Assembly (NCBI GenBank): GCA_024138015.1
Contig: JAMXBB010000010.1
Location: forward strand, 76,815,541 to 76,879,540
Length of the DNA: 64,000 bases
Source: Lumnitzera littorea
Taxonomy: Eukaryota; Streptophyta; Magnoliopsida; Myrtales; Combretaceae
Direction of reading: 5' to 3'
A model generated the notes under the pieces. That model was not told the DNA's origin, searched no databases, and saw nothing but the letters and a program-made list of their open reading frames with translations. The position numbers and the translations under genes were made by a program. Below, piece after piece: positions 47,220 through 59,320 of this stretch. How positions within the stretch are numbered: position 1 is the stretch's first letter; every line of letters begins with the position of its first letter.

Positions 47220-47320
47220 GTGTGGAGGATGAGAAGAGAGAGAGATGTTTTGTGTGATGTGCGAAAAAAGAAAAGAGAGAGAGAGGGAGGTATGGTGAAG
47301 AGAAGAGAGGAGAGTAAAAG
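47220..47320 (+). repeat. (GA)n-rich low-complexity tract
   Basis: AGAGAGAGAG and GAGAGGGAGG words dominate. The minus-strand frame at 46973-47326 is an effect of this composition rather than a gene. It lies near the right end of the CACTA element. Confidence 0.7.
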
Positions 47321-47513
47321 GTTCAATATTTTTTCTTATTTTTTTTTAATGAGAGATAATATAAGGGTTTTTCTATTTTAATACATTTAAAGCTTGCTTC
47401 TATGAAAACCATGCCACCAAAATTTAGCCTACCCTCATAAGTATATGTTGAGGGGGGTTTTCTAAACTGTCGTAAAAACTATGCCTTAATAAGCAAAATT
47501 TGTTGTAGTGATA

Positions 47514-50500
47514 AGCTTCTGAATATATCTGATAGTTTGAATTTGAAATAAAATCAATAGCAAAGTGGATAAAATTCATCATTATCTTAAATTTTCTTCA
47601 CATTTCTTTTCTTGATTTGATCTTATGAAAAAGTCTTATTTGAATTCCACGAAATCTTCTAATTATCTTCATAATAATTCTTTAAATATCTGACGAAAAA
47701 CGTTATCATTATCTGATAAAATATTCATAGCAACTCTATCTACTGTAAAAAAATGCTTATCTAAATTAACTTGTCCGTAAAAAGAAAAATTCAATTAATC
47801 CTCCTTCATCCCTATAGATTTATGTTTAACTTAATGGAATACGTTTGATATATATCCAACAAGTAGAGCTGAGTCTTTAAACAATTAAAAGTTTAATAAA
47901 CCATAAGAATTGTATTGTTTTCTAAGTTTCTGATTATGTCTAATGTCTTTGAATTAGTCTTCTTAAATAAAATATAACTTTGCTTAAGGACCTACACTTA
48001 ACACACTAAATAAAGTCTTTCTTTCTTTTTATTATCATAAAAACAATAATGGAGAACTCAACATTTTTAACTATAGTTTTAAAGCTCTAAGGATGGTTTA
48101 CAAGTTAGTTGTATAAAAGTTATGGGAAGACAAAATTGGACTTTAGGAATTTACGGAAGTCTATTACTGTTTGGTCCATAATTTTGAGAGTGCATTTATA
48201 ATTATCCTTACAATTTAATTTATTCTAAATTATATATCAAAAAGCTCCAACAAAACTTTGGAAAGAAAATTGCCCTTCAATTTTCCATTCATAACATATG
48301 GAAAGTGTATAGTGCACTAATGCATCCGCATGTACATAAACAATGCTAGTGGGTCAGTCATGCACAGATGCGTAATATTATGACATACTTTTGTCAGTAT
48401 ATATATGGTTAACGACCTTGGGTTTTCTTTTAGTTGCCCAGCGGTTAATGAATGCACACATCGAATCTAGCATATAGAAAATGGCAAAATGCTTTGTCTT
48501 AGCAAAAAGGCCAAGAAAGTTAAACTAGAATGCCCAAATACAAAATTACATGGATGTCAATGCAACGCTATTGTAAGTATACATTATTCTTCTATTTCTA
48601 TTATTTGTTTTAAATATATTATCTATGGGATTTTTATGGTCCCATTAGATAAGATCCTCCACTTTATCATCTAACCACTAAAATGGTAATGATAATAAGA
48701 GTCAGTATAATATGGATTTTAGCAATGAGATAATGGATTAGATGTTCTTGTCACTGGGGTAGTAGACTAATCTGTTATGCTTATGCAAAACACAAGATTT
48801 CCATAAATAATGCAATTAATCCGCTAAGTTATGAGATGTGTAGATGAACCGTTCCAACTTTATGAAATGATTCAAGCAAGCTCGATCATCCATTGAGCTG
48901 AAATTTGAGCACTTATGAGGTTCGAGATGATATTGGATTCATCAAGTTCTTGGTGTTTTAAGTAGCGAAATTAGTTATATCGATTTTGAGTTCTAAGAAC
49001 CTTCCCGCTAAGATATTATAACAAGAGGCCACTTGAAATGTTTTGCAAAGTTTAAGGTTTATATTCACAGATTTTAAAGTACACTGGTTTAATTGCATTA
49101 TTTTTTTTTTCCTTTTCCTCCAAAGTAACAGAATTATTCAAGTATCATTGACATGGTTGGTTTTTATGTATATTTTTGTACTTTCATTTAGTTTTTTGGG
49201 TGAATTGTACTTTCATTTGGTTTGTCTTTAGAGAAAGCAAAACTTAAAAATGAAATCAAAATGAAACCCCAACAATGAAATAATTAAAAGTCGGTGTCTT
49301 CATTTTGTTCGAAAAGCAACTCATGAAGCTTGACAAAAAGAAGAGGAAAGCAATTGTAATTTGTAAAGTGGGATACTTTGTATGTTTCCACACTTTTGAA
49401 CTTTTCTTATCTGTATGTGATATTTCTACAGATACGAGATTCATGTTGTTTTCAGTTAAGTATTGGTTAGTCAAAAGTTAATAATAGCAGCAATCCTAAT
49501 AATCTTAATGCAACAATTTTTTTTTTTTTTTTTTTTTACACCAACCCTAATAATCATACTAAAACAAATTTTTTGTAATATTGTCAAATTCAATTCAGAT
49601 AGTTAACCTGAAGAAATGGAGAATTAAAGGTTAAAGGCAAAAAATGATTGTGGCTTAACCAAGGTTAGACAAGGATTTGATCGGATCGATTTTATGATGA
49701 ATCAAATTCAACCAAATTTCACTGCAGAGGTTAACATGGATTTAACAATACTAGCTTTGCTTACATGGTAATATCCAACTTTAGTGATGTCTACAGACAC
49801 ATTACATCCACATGCCCATGTTTCTCGCCGGTGACACGAGAGGAATTACATAGCCTATGGGCAATGTGTGTGATCGATATGTCCTAACAATCAATAAAAA
49901 CTAAAAGCCCCCTCCTAAAGTTTTTCTATTTGCATTGCAAATGCGCAACAACTCTCCATGAGATCTGGGGGTTTTACCACTTACGTTGTTTTCAAAAGGA
50001 CAAGAATTCTGAATAGTACTACTAGGTGACTTCATAAACCAAACAATAACTGTCTTCAACAGCATTAAATGGTTCCTTAGATTTCATTCACTAGTATCTT
50101 ATTTCCTTTTCTTCCTTCCTTTTCGTTGGAAAAGTGGATAAATTTTCTTAGGATTTCACGAGAAAAAAAGGGGGAAAAAGAAAAAAAGGAGTACGTATGT
50201 ATCACTTGCATTTAAGGACTACATATGTTATATGACTTTGTCTTATTATTTTAGTACTCCAGAGATTCATTGTTTTGATAACAATTATTTTAGGATACTC
50301 GACAAGAGCTGTAACAGATTTTTCTTTTTGTCTCACATAAAACTTCTAGAAATATTAATTTGTATGGGATAAGATTGTTAATGTTATTAAGGAAGAAAAG
50401 CAATGAAAATTCATTGTACACCATCAATACCTTGGCGTTTGTGATGTTCACTATTAAAAGGAATCGATTTACTTATTTTTATTTTCATGGCATTCGTCGG

Positions 50501-51419
50501 TAATTTTGAAGTGCTTTATTATTGAAAAACATTTGCCAGGAAAGCTGACTGGGATAAGCGATAGGACTGGGCTCGCATCAATTGGTTGTTTAATTTGCCG
50601 CAAGAAAAAAAGAAAAACATAGAAATGTGATGGTTTAGGTCAGTTATCTTTTCCAAGTGAAAGGGAAATTGTCTTTTGATTGGAAAAGAATTTCATTTTA
50701 ACGTTGTTTTCCATGGAAGATCATCGTACAAATAATAATGTGACCTTGCAAGTGGCCATGACAGAGTGGAAGTTGAAATTAATTATAAAAACCGAACGTG
50801 CATGGTTTGTACAAAAATGGTGGTAATGGCAGGTCCCCATGATTTTTCCTTACAATCACTGGAGTTTAGCTTCACCTATTTCGACATACCATCTTAATGT
50901 GATTGGAAATTTTGTTGTCAGTTTCTTCCATGAATCATTGCTTAGACATGTTATGGCAGGTGGGTTAGTCCCTACTTGTTTGACAGCTAGTTTGGTTGGG
51001 AATGGTATGGCCTGTTAATAATGGTGCAAATAATGCGTGTCGTATACAGAACCGTGTAAAGTGTGTGTTGGGAAGTGCTTTGGGGGTGGGGAAGAAGGGT
51101 TAGGTACGCACGTAGAATCAAATACATCTTCTATTGATTCTTTTGGCGCATAATGGAAATCCAATGCTGTTGTGACGAGATTGTCTAGTTTGTTGTTTGA
51201 TGATTGAGACTAAGGTAGATAAAAGTCTTCGTCTACTATTTAGTTTGTTATTTTAGTTTGGATACTAAAAATAAAAAAGATTAAGAATTAAATAAAATGA
51301 TCAAAGTTAAATTCATTAAAAAATAAATAAATATTTTATAATCTCAAAAATACCCGCTAACTAACACAGACGTTTTCTTCTTCTTTTTTGGAAATGCCTA
51401 GGGTTTGTTTTGACTCGTA
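47514..51419. other. Long stretch without recognisable gene
   Basis: AT-rich with a poly-T run near 49520. Open frames are short and lack any similarity I recognise. This would join directly to the sequence left of 37272 before the CACTA insertion. Single-copy host sequence is possible, but nothing proves it. Confidence 0.45.
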
Positions 51420-52300
51420 GCGAGATGCACAACTAACATTGAAATCCAGATGTGAAATAAAGGTGGCCGCTCAACATATTGCAGTGGGTGCTCCATTTCC
51501 TTGCAGTTGTCGCTCGGTCTGATGGCAGGAGTGTGTTTGGTAGCCCTGGGTCAGAGCACCCGCCGGTGTATGTTTCTAGTCCGTGCGTTACAGGTATGTG
51601 GAGTGTTGCGAGTGGTTTTCGATTGGAGATGTGGGATTCGCCTGAGAAGTTGGTTCTCTGCTGCTGGTTTGATCGCTGGCGGTGGGTGCGGGAGGGGTTG
51701 CCTGTCACGTGGTTGTTCCAAGTGCAGCGACCGAGATTGGTGGTTTTTCTTACAACGAGTTAGCTGTTTTTGACGGACGAATTATTGGATCTGTGGTCTT
51801 GTGCAGGTGAATGGTTTGGACGGCGGATTTGATGTGTATTGTTGCAGCGGTGATCGAGTGTATGGTGAACTCATCAGCAGTGTCGGCAACTGGGTGGAAA
51901 ACAAGCAAGGTCGCCGGAGTTATGCAAGTGTGGGTAGGTGCTGTGCAGTAACGGGCAGTGAAGTGCAGTCGGGGTTGGTGTTGGTGGTGCGTTGCCGTTT
52001 GCCGGAGTAATTGTTAGATGGCGGTGACTTAAGTTTGCGGCTGCAAATTCATTGGAGACGAAAGATCTCTTGTTTCGATTTGTTTTGTTTGCCTTTTACT
52101 TTAGTTATTTTCCTTAGCAATATTCTCAAGAATAAGTTCACTCTTTGAAGAATCAGAGGAGTCAGATCCGTCAAGGAAATGTTGAATAATTATGAGGTGA
52201 AATATTAGTTTTGTGCATGGAAACAGGATGTGGATTTTGCTTTGAGAGAATCAAAAGCGAATTGGAAGATGGCGGTTGGTGATCAGTCTTAGATTTAGGT
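51420..52300 (+). other. GC-richer island of unknown nature
   Basis: This region, and especially 51480-52020, is clearly richer in G and C than its surroundings and holds overlapping frames at 51479-51763, 51501-51773, 51801-52010 and a minus-strand frame at 51433-51708. None has a domain I recognise. A donor-like ACAGGTATGTGG at 51593 and an acceptor-like CTTGTGCAGGTG at 51805 lie in order on the plus strand. It could be a LTR leader (the Tat LTR leaders are also GC-richer), a captured gene piece, or a decayed host exon. Confidence refers to the compositional island only. Confidence 0.5.
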
Positions 52301-52597
52301 AATTGTAAGTATTATATTTACCAATTTATTTCTTATTTAATATTAATAAAAAAATTAATAATAAATAAAATTATCAAAATTATAAATAATAATTAAATTT
52401 ATCTATTTACTTATCTTTCTCTCATTTTATCCATTTCTCTATCGTTTTCTCACACTCTCTCTCTCTCTTTTTCTTTTACAATTAATTGTACCCTACATCT
52501 CTCCCCACTCTCTATCTCTTTATTAACATTTCTACTATTATATTCCCCTTCCCATGATCCTCCATCTCTCTATCTTCCTCATTAGTATAATTTTATT

Positions 52598-52600
<3 letters not shown>

Positions 52601-52632
<32 letters not shown>
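52601..52632. repeat. (TA)n microsatellite
   Basis: A pure run of TA dinucleotides of about 28 bp lies after a CT-rich stretch (52430-52580). Confidence 0.85.
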
Positions 52633-52634
<2 letters not shown>

Positions 52635-52639
52635 GGGTA

Positions 52640-53260
52640 TATTATCGACTAGTATAATCAAAAGTGCTGGACGTCGTGGAAAACACCGAATGAGAATTTC
52701 CGAGGAACTTATAACAACCCTGCTCCCAATTCTCCGGGTAATTTATGGAATTACTAATAAAGAAAAATAATAGATGAAGGTATTGTCGATAGAATTATAA
52801 AAAATAATCCAAGAAATCGAGATTAATACCATCCCTTTTTTTATATATATAGGTCTTGAATTCTTATATGAAGATAAATCAATAGAAAATGTATTTAAAA
52901 AAAACACGAAACTGATGGTATCTGTTTGTGTCATGGATCATTTTTCCCCCCTTTGTTTTATAAGAACCATATATGTAATGTATATATCCCTCGCATATTG
53001 TGGGGGTTAAATGTGCATGAGATGTTGGAGCGACTATATCCTTACAATCATAGTTCTCTGTTTCTACGGAAGACTCGAGCGACCGACGCTTGTTATAAGG
53101 AAAACAACAAAATAGGGCAAATTATTTGCACACCTAGTAAACTATCATATGCAACCAATTTTTTTTTTTTAGATATTTACCTAATTGAAATAATGTGGTG
53201 CGACTTTGATTATCGCTGGTTGCGTAATTATTGGATGGTAATTTGCTGTTGACGTCGACA
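52640..53260 (+). other. Unassigned region with a 108-codon open frame
   Basis: An open frame at 52926-53252 (MCHGSFFPPLFYKNHICNVY onward) and a coding-like reading SAGRRGKHRMRISEELITTL at about 52660-52720 are visible. I do not recognise either. The first has no clear start context and no neighbours of a pathway, and could be chance. An organelle-derived or viral origin cannot be excluded. Confidence 0.25.
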
Positions 53261-53299
53261 ACAATTGAGGATCGACATTCTTGTTATAATTACTTTATT

Positions 53300-53575
53300 T
53301 TCACCGCAGCGTTAGTTATTATCATTATTATAATTCAAATCCGTGGATGTTGCATAGCCGATGGTGTGACCCCCTAATCCTTTTCAAAATATAATTATAA
53401 TAATAATTTGGAGTAGTCATATTAAAGGTGTAACAACTCAAATTAAAACTATATAAGATTGAGCTTGAACTTGAATTGGAAATTAAAATCTTAAATGGAG
53501 CTTTCATTTCAAGCTCAAGTTCAAGTTTTATTATACAATCCCCAATTTGACTCTATTAAGTTTGTATAAACATTT
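53300..53575 (+). repeat. Dispersed repeat, copy 1
   Basis: About 275 bp here resemble 61345-61620 in the same orientation. Shared words include TAATTTGGAGTAGTCA, TGAGCTTGA and TTTGACTCTATYAAG, spread in the same order. Divergence is considerable. The family is not recognised. Confidence 0.65.
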
Positions 53576-53613
53576 TCTTTTCCCTAATTTATAGTCCAAA
53601 AGCAATTCCCTTC

Positions 53614-54751
53614 TGTCCTACTATCATGCCTTGAAATAATGAAGTTGCAACAGTCTCGTTATATAAAACATCTTAAGATAAAAACCAAAGTTATTGTCTT
53701 AAATCTAATTTATTCAAAGTATCTACGACTAACCTACTTTAAAGTTCATAATTCATTTGACATTAGTGATTATCTAGCGAAAGTCTACTGAAGATATATT
53801 TATAGCCCAATTTAATGAAGTACTATTTACATAAATTAATAATATTGTTTACTTGAATATATATAGATTTTAATACCAAAAAATCATAAGATAAACAACA
53901 AAATCTTCAGAAGTTTAGTTGGTCTTCAGTTTCCTATCCTAACACTCAGTTTCCATTAGTTTTATCTTAGGAAAGTTATAGTGTGACATCTTAGTTGATA
54001 CCTACAAAAAATCTATAAAGATGTAGTGACTAATTGTTCAGTAAGTAAGAATTGAGACATAAGACTATATAATAAGGACAAACAGAGTTATTAACCAATT
54101 ATTTAGATGCAATTCAACAAAACAAGTGTCATTGTAAAGTCTATTGTGGGATTGGAGAAATTCCGCCCACTCTAATATAAGTTTGAGGAGTTTCAATGCG
54201 TATATAACTACTTATGACCAAATCTAGGCTTGTATAATGAAAGCATTCCTTCTCTTGTGACTACCTTTCAACGTCCTCTGTTTCTATCATTTAATTCGAT
54301 TAAAGGTGAAGAAAGGACTATTTCAATTGTCCCTTTTGAAAGGGGTTAGTATTTGATCGGAGATTCCTAATTGTCCTTTATTAGGTTGCAAAGGATGTCA
54401 AGTTAAGTCTTAAGTCCCATATTGCTTAGTTCGGTTAAAGGTGACCATTAAATTCATACAGTTGAACAAATCATAATCACATACGGTAGATTGCAAAGTA
54501 GTTCAATCAAGAGTAAAGACATACAGGCATGTGTAGAACCAAGTGTACAAGTATAACCAAATATAACCTTAAGCCTCCAAGTATTATAAAATATAACTCC
54601 GAAATACAGTTAAGTATTGATTCTAAACTTACCTAGAATCCTTGTCACTCACTTAAGTGCAGATGTATGTATATATTCACAAGAAGTTCCTATAATATAA
54701 ATGACATTTCAGTAATTACATAAGTACATTATATATATTGCTATTCCGTGT
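53614..54751 (-). repeat. Diverged second copy of LTR-A family (partial)
   Basis: TGTCCTACTATC followed by AGTTGCAACAGTCTCG and TCTTAAGATAAAAACCAAAG matches the order of TGTCACACTCC, AGTTGTAATAGTCTCG and TTTTAAGATAGAAACTAACC at 16816. Further shared blocks are TTCGATTAAAGGTGAAGAAA vs TTCGGTTAAGGGTAGCGGAA and a TCACTCAC block. It runs at least to 54751 where the inverted repeat starts; the far end is not seen. Confidence 0.65.
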
Positions 54752-55198
54752 TTTGGTCCATTAATCTAAGTTTAGTGTCTTTTATATGTAAGTGATTGGA
54801 TTTTTAGATCACTTGTTAATAGTTTGCATTTCACTATCTTCTTATTCATCTCCTAATTTATCCTTGACTACAGTTTATTGAAGAGTCTTAAGAACATCCT
54901 CTAACCTATTTTCTGAGGTCTACCTGACTATATTTCGTATATATAGAGTCTCTGATTTAATTTCTGAATACATTTCTAACATGACATCTGCTTGAAGTTT
55001 CTAATTTATCCTCCGACTTACCTTCTAATTTCACACACACTCAACTTGTTTGCAAAATCTCCACAACTTTAACTCACTCCCTGTTAAGACCGGTAATCAA
55101 AATGGGAAAAGTACAAAAAAATCTTTCATGTTTCCTTATAATATATATGAAATTGCTATGAAGAGTTCTTTACCCTATATTGCTAATGGGTTATACAA
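54752..55198 (+). repeat. Left arm of perfect inverted repeat IR2
   Basis: 447 bp are the exact reverse complement of 55335-55781 as read; paired positions sum to 110533 at both ends. The spacer is 136 bp. Both arms therefore encode the same short peptide in opposite directions, which is not evidence for a gene. Confidence 0.93.
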
Positions 55199-55334
55199 CC
55201 CACTTCTTAAAGTGGGCAGCAACTCATTTCTTTGCCAAGCCAAAATTCGACTACCTAATGATAAGGGGTGGCCATTAGATGGCCGAATTTCATTTTTATC
55301 ATATTTTCTAGATTTTTTAAATTGAAAAAGTAAA

Positions 55335-55781
55335 TTGTATAACCCATTAGCAATATAGGGTAAAGAACTCTTCATAGCAATTTCATATATATTATAAGGA
55401 AACATGAAAGATTTTTTTGTACTTTTCCCATTTTGATTACCGGTCTTAACAGGGAGTGAGTTAAAGTTGTGGAGATTTTGCAAACAAGTTGAGTGTGTGT
55501 GAAATTAGAAGGTAAGTCGGAGGATAAATTAGAAACTTCAAGCAGATGTCATGTTAGAAATGTATTCAGAAATTAAATCAGAGACTCTATATATACGAAA
55601 TATAGTCAGGTAGACCTCAGAAAATAGGTTAGAGGATGTTCTTAAGACTCTTCAATAAACTGTAGTCAAGGATAAATTAGGAGATGAATAAGAAGATAGT
55701 GAAATGCAAACTATTAACAAGTGATCTAAAAATCCAATCACTTACATATAAAAGACACTAAACTTAGATTAATGGACCAAA
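55335..55781 (-). repeat. Right arm of perfect inverted repeat IR2, ending at an N
   Basis: The arm stops at GGACCAAA and the ambiguous base at 55782 follows. No target duplication flanks the pair. The layout is the same as for IR1. Confidence 0.93.
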
Positions 55782-55782
55782 N

Positions 55783-56879
55783 AAATGAAATTTTTAATTT
55801 TGTAGATTTTTATTTCTTTTTTCTGATTTTTAATCTATTTTTATATTTTTTATTCATTTTAAAATAATTTTATTATTTTTATTTAAAAAATACACATGGA
55901 CCTATGACGTGTTGCTGTGTCCAATGTAATAGAAAAACTAACGGAACTTGATGAAATGACATATTTGACAAATGTTGAAAACGTTGAGAATTGGAATGTA
56001 ATTTTTAAAACATTAAGGACTGAAACTGAAAAATATATAGACATTAAGGATTTTTTTTTTGTACATTTCCTTGGCCAAAACATTATTTATGCCCCCCTAA
56101 ATTCATTTCTATCATAACTAGCTCCACTTATCTCTCTGTTTAAATAACTTTCAATTTCCTTATTTTTAACATTTTATTATCAAACTCACTTATACTCCAA
56201 ATCCAACACTCTAAGCACTTGAGATTCATTCCCAAATCACCATTCAACACCTAATTATAACAGAAATCAACTAAAATTGGGACCCATGTAAAATCCTTGA
56301 AAATTTAATATTTGAACCAATTGAAAATAGTAATTTAATAGGATTTATAGACCTAAAATTAGATAAAAAATTCAGAAAATATAGTTTCCATGAAAAACTC
56401 TTTATAGAAATTTCATATATATTATAAATAGTTTATAAAAAAAAATTTGAGGTTGAAATAACACATCAAAGATTTTGAAAATGAAAAAAAATTGTACTCA
56501 ATTTTAGTAATTTCTTAAAATGATATATTTAGATACTTAATTTCAATAAAAGGATATTTTTCCTACAATCTACATAAAAAAAATACTTTAGAAAACATTT
56601 TTTTTTCATAATTATTCAATAAAATTTAATACCTTTACTAATTTTAGTTAAATCGAAAGAAAACTTGAACTCAAGCTTCGGCCTTTAGAGGCCAAAAGGA
56701 GTGTGTTGGCCAAGTAGGGTGTAGCTTTCCTTCTCTAGTGATGGTGGTGGTTTACTCCTAAGTGTTGCTTAAGTCACTACTTAAGCAACACAACTACCTT
56801 AATTTGAATCACTATGTGCTTGTAAAGTGAGGTCTAATGTAGTAGAAAAGAACAGCCCCTATCCTGGACTCTACTTAAT
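55783..56879. other. Stretch without recognisable gene
   Basis: AT-rich. The 66-codon frames on both strands at 55883-56117 mirror each other and have no known match. A perfect 13-bp hairpin lies at 56762-56791. Confidence 0.45.
56762..56791. repeat. Perfect short hairpin
   Basis: GTGTTGCTTAAGT and ACTTAAGCAACAC are exact inverted copies separated by CACT. No U-run follows directly, so it is not a terminator-like structure. Confidence 0.8.
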
Positions 56880-56968
56880 ATATTGAAGAAGCTTATTTAA
56901 AGCTGTTTGATGGCACCATCGAGGAGAACTCATAAATTAACTCAATACATGCACAGAACAAGCACCAT

Positions 56969-57790
56969 CTAGCTTAGTAATGGACAAGTAAAGAAGCTTC
57001 CTACAATCTGTCGACATCTAGTCGCATCAACCAAAATATCATCACCATTCTTAGATAATTTGTGATTGATAACTATAGGTATATTTGTAGCCCTAAAATT
57101 AAGGAATCCAGTTTCTTTAAGAAGTCCAAGAGCAAATTTACATTGAGATAAGGACAAACCTTTATCATACTTAGCCAACTTAAGACCAATGAATTACTTA
57201 AGATTCCCTAAATCCTTAATCTTAAACTAGGTAGCTAAAAAAATCTTGAAACCTTGTATAACATCAACAAATTTAGTTACTACTACAATATCATCAACAT
57301 ACACAAACATAAGGAAAATCATCACCGTAGCCCTTAATAAACAGCGAATAATCATTATGAGATTGTTGAAAACCATGTTGTAGTAAACATGAAGTAAGCT
57401 TATCATTCCATTGATGGCCATACAATGATTTATTTAGCTTATATACTAACTTTGACCTAACAACATTTATGTAAGAAATAGACAAACCCTGTGGCAGTTT
57501 CGTATACACTTCTTCAAGCAAGTCCCAATTCAAAAGAGCATTATGGACATTGGGTTGATGAATGTGCCAATGATTAACAACTGCTAAATAAAAAAAAAAA
57601 TAACCAAATAGAAGTATGTTTTATAACAGGACTAAAAGTCTCCATATAGTCAAAACCTTCTTGTTGATTAATGCTGCTATCAGCTTTAGTTTTCAACTTA
57701 TAAACCCACTTACACCCAATGTTGTGTTTATTAGGCAATAAAGGGTGATAGTCCAAGTATTATTTCTACTTAAAGCATTTAATTCCTCAT
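56969..57790 (-). pseudogene. Copia reverse transcriptase
   Basis: The minus strand shows CKWVYKLKTKADSSI, a broken FDYMETFSPVIKHTSIW, LLEEVYTKLPQGL, VYKLNKSLYGHQWNDKL, GFQQSHNDYSLFIKG and the catalytic YVDDIVV at 57290-57301. Then LAKYDKGLSLSQCKFALGLL, GFLNFRATNIPIVINHKLS and RCRQIVGSFF follow. These are the successive RT blocks of plant Ty1/copia elements. The catalytic pair is intact, but stops and shifts separate the blocks. Sequence further downstream on the minus strand loses similarity before an RNase H can be seen. Confidence 0.88.
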
Positions 57791-58119
57791 CCGTAGCTTT
57801 ATGCTAATGCTCAAAATTCATAGCTTGAGAGTAAGAGGAAAGCTTAAAGTGTTTAGAGATAGTAACTGTAAAAGCATGAAAATTAGGTGATAGTGAATCA
57901 TAACAAAGTTGATTTTGAACGGGATGTTGAGTAAGAGAAAAAGAATTACAAAAGGAAGCATATGAGAATGACTGAGTAGCTAATGCTAAACTTAGATCAT
58001 GATGATAATTTGATAAGTAATTAGGAATTTTAATGATACGAGTACTTTAATGTAAAGAAGCACCATTAATAGGAGCAATAGGCTATACTTAAGAGGATAT
58101 ATCAGCAGAACAAGGTGAT

Positions 58120-59320
58120 TATGCCAGACTTGGATTGATTTGAGAGGATATGTCAGTAGAAGAAGTTGTATGTATCAGACTTGGATTGATTTCATCATGT
58201 GAAGCAGAAATAGAATGAGAAACAATGTTTGTGTCATATTGCTGAAAACCATGATGCAAGAACAATGTGCTTATATCAGAAGGTAAGGCAAAGGAACCAA
58301 AAAGGCCATTTAAAGGGGTCAAAAGTTTTTTTATATTTGAAATTTTAGCTATAAAGATATGTTCAATGAAATGTATATTTTGTGAACCAATGTATTTTTT
58401 TGCGACCAAATCTAAAAGTTTATAACCTTTAACACCAATCGGATGACTAACAAAAATACAAGGAATAGCATGAAAATTGAATTTGGTATGATTTCATTTT
58501 AAAGTAGACTCAAAACACAAAGAACCAAACACTCACATATGCGTATAAGGAGCTTTATTGAACAACATATGAAATAGAGTAGTGTTTCCCAAAATAGATA
58601 AAGGAAGACAATTAACAATGTATGTGGTTACCAAAATAGCATCCTCCCAAAACGACGAAGGTAAAGAAGAATGAAACGAAAGTGCACATGTAATAGATAT
58701 AAGGTGTTGATATTTCCTTTCTACAACACCATTTTGTCATGGAGATTCAACACAAGACATTTGATTACTAATACCACGAGATGAATAGAAGTCATTCAAG
58801 GGAAATTCTTTACCATTATCAGTTTGAATTATCTTAATTCTCTTGTCAAACTAATAAGAAACTAGATGATAGAAATTAGGAATTAGAACAACAACCTCTT
58901 GCTTTACTCTAGTAAAATCATCCATAATCATTACGAAATAATGATGACCATCAAAATCGAATGTAGCATAAGGCCCCATATATCTACATGAAATAGCCTA
59001 GATTTAGCTTTAACTTGACTAGTCATTCTTTGAGTGATAGAGTCCTGAACATATGCATGATCTTTAGTGCACAAGAGTGTATAATAGCCAGAAGAAAGTA
59101 ATTTTGAAACTGATATAAGATTGAGATGAAAGGAGGGAACAAATTAAACATCATGATGAACAAAATTTGAAGATATACAAATAGAACCTTTGCGTATTGC
59201 TTTGAGTTTTTGCTTATTAGGCAGCTTAACATGACAATTGTGTATAGGAACATAAAAAGCAAATAGATCTAAAGAATCAACCATATGATTAGTAGCTCTA
59301 GAGTCAACAATCTAAAAAAC
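58120..59320 (-). pseudogene. Copia integrase
   Basis: The minus strand reads QTDNGKEFPLNDFYSSRGIS and CVESP-QNGVVERKYQHLI, the D and E motifs of the DDE core, then FHSSLPSSFWEDAILVTTYI, VNCLPLSILGNTTLFHMLFN, KAPYTHM, VFGSLCFES and KFNFHAIPCIFVSHPIGVKG in the C-terminal part. The Gln of the usual PQQNG is a stop. This is a typical copia integrase lying before RT. Confidence 0.85.

Larger units (their letters stand above)
37275..47510. mobile_element. CACTA (En/Spm-like) DNA transposon, degenerate or non-autonomous
   Basis: The left end is CACTACACCAAATTCACACT at 37275 and the right end, read inward, is CACTACAACAAATTTTGCTT from 47510, sharing the CACTACAMCAAAT terminal repeat. Both are flanked by ATA, the 3-bp duplication expected for CACTA elements (37272-37274 and 47511-47513). 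Subterminal copies of a GCCRTCYTAAT-like motif in both directions occur at about 37306, 37376, 37407, 37516, 37565 and 37619, and GTCGTAAAAACTATGCCTTA near the right end is related. I find no readable TnpA or TnpD transposase in 10.2 kb; a LTR-like insertion occupies the right third. Confidence 0.85.

Noticed and set aside
46973..47326. 117-codon minus-strand frame with Ser/Leu-rich N-terminus like a signal peptide
   Set aside because: Composition comes from a GA-rich tract inside the CACTA right end, with no conserved motif.
37275..47510. A TnpD-like transposase fragment near 38.2 kb on the minus strand (EIDEDEDFLSK...)
   Set aside because: Only a short acidic reading with stops is visible and no transposase motif could be aligned.
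55050..55483. Identical peptide frames on opposite strands (MQNLHNFNSLPVKTG...), suggesting a duplicated gene
   Set aside because: They are simply the two arms of the perfect inverted repeat IR2, read in opposite directions, and have no known domain.
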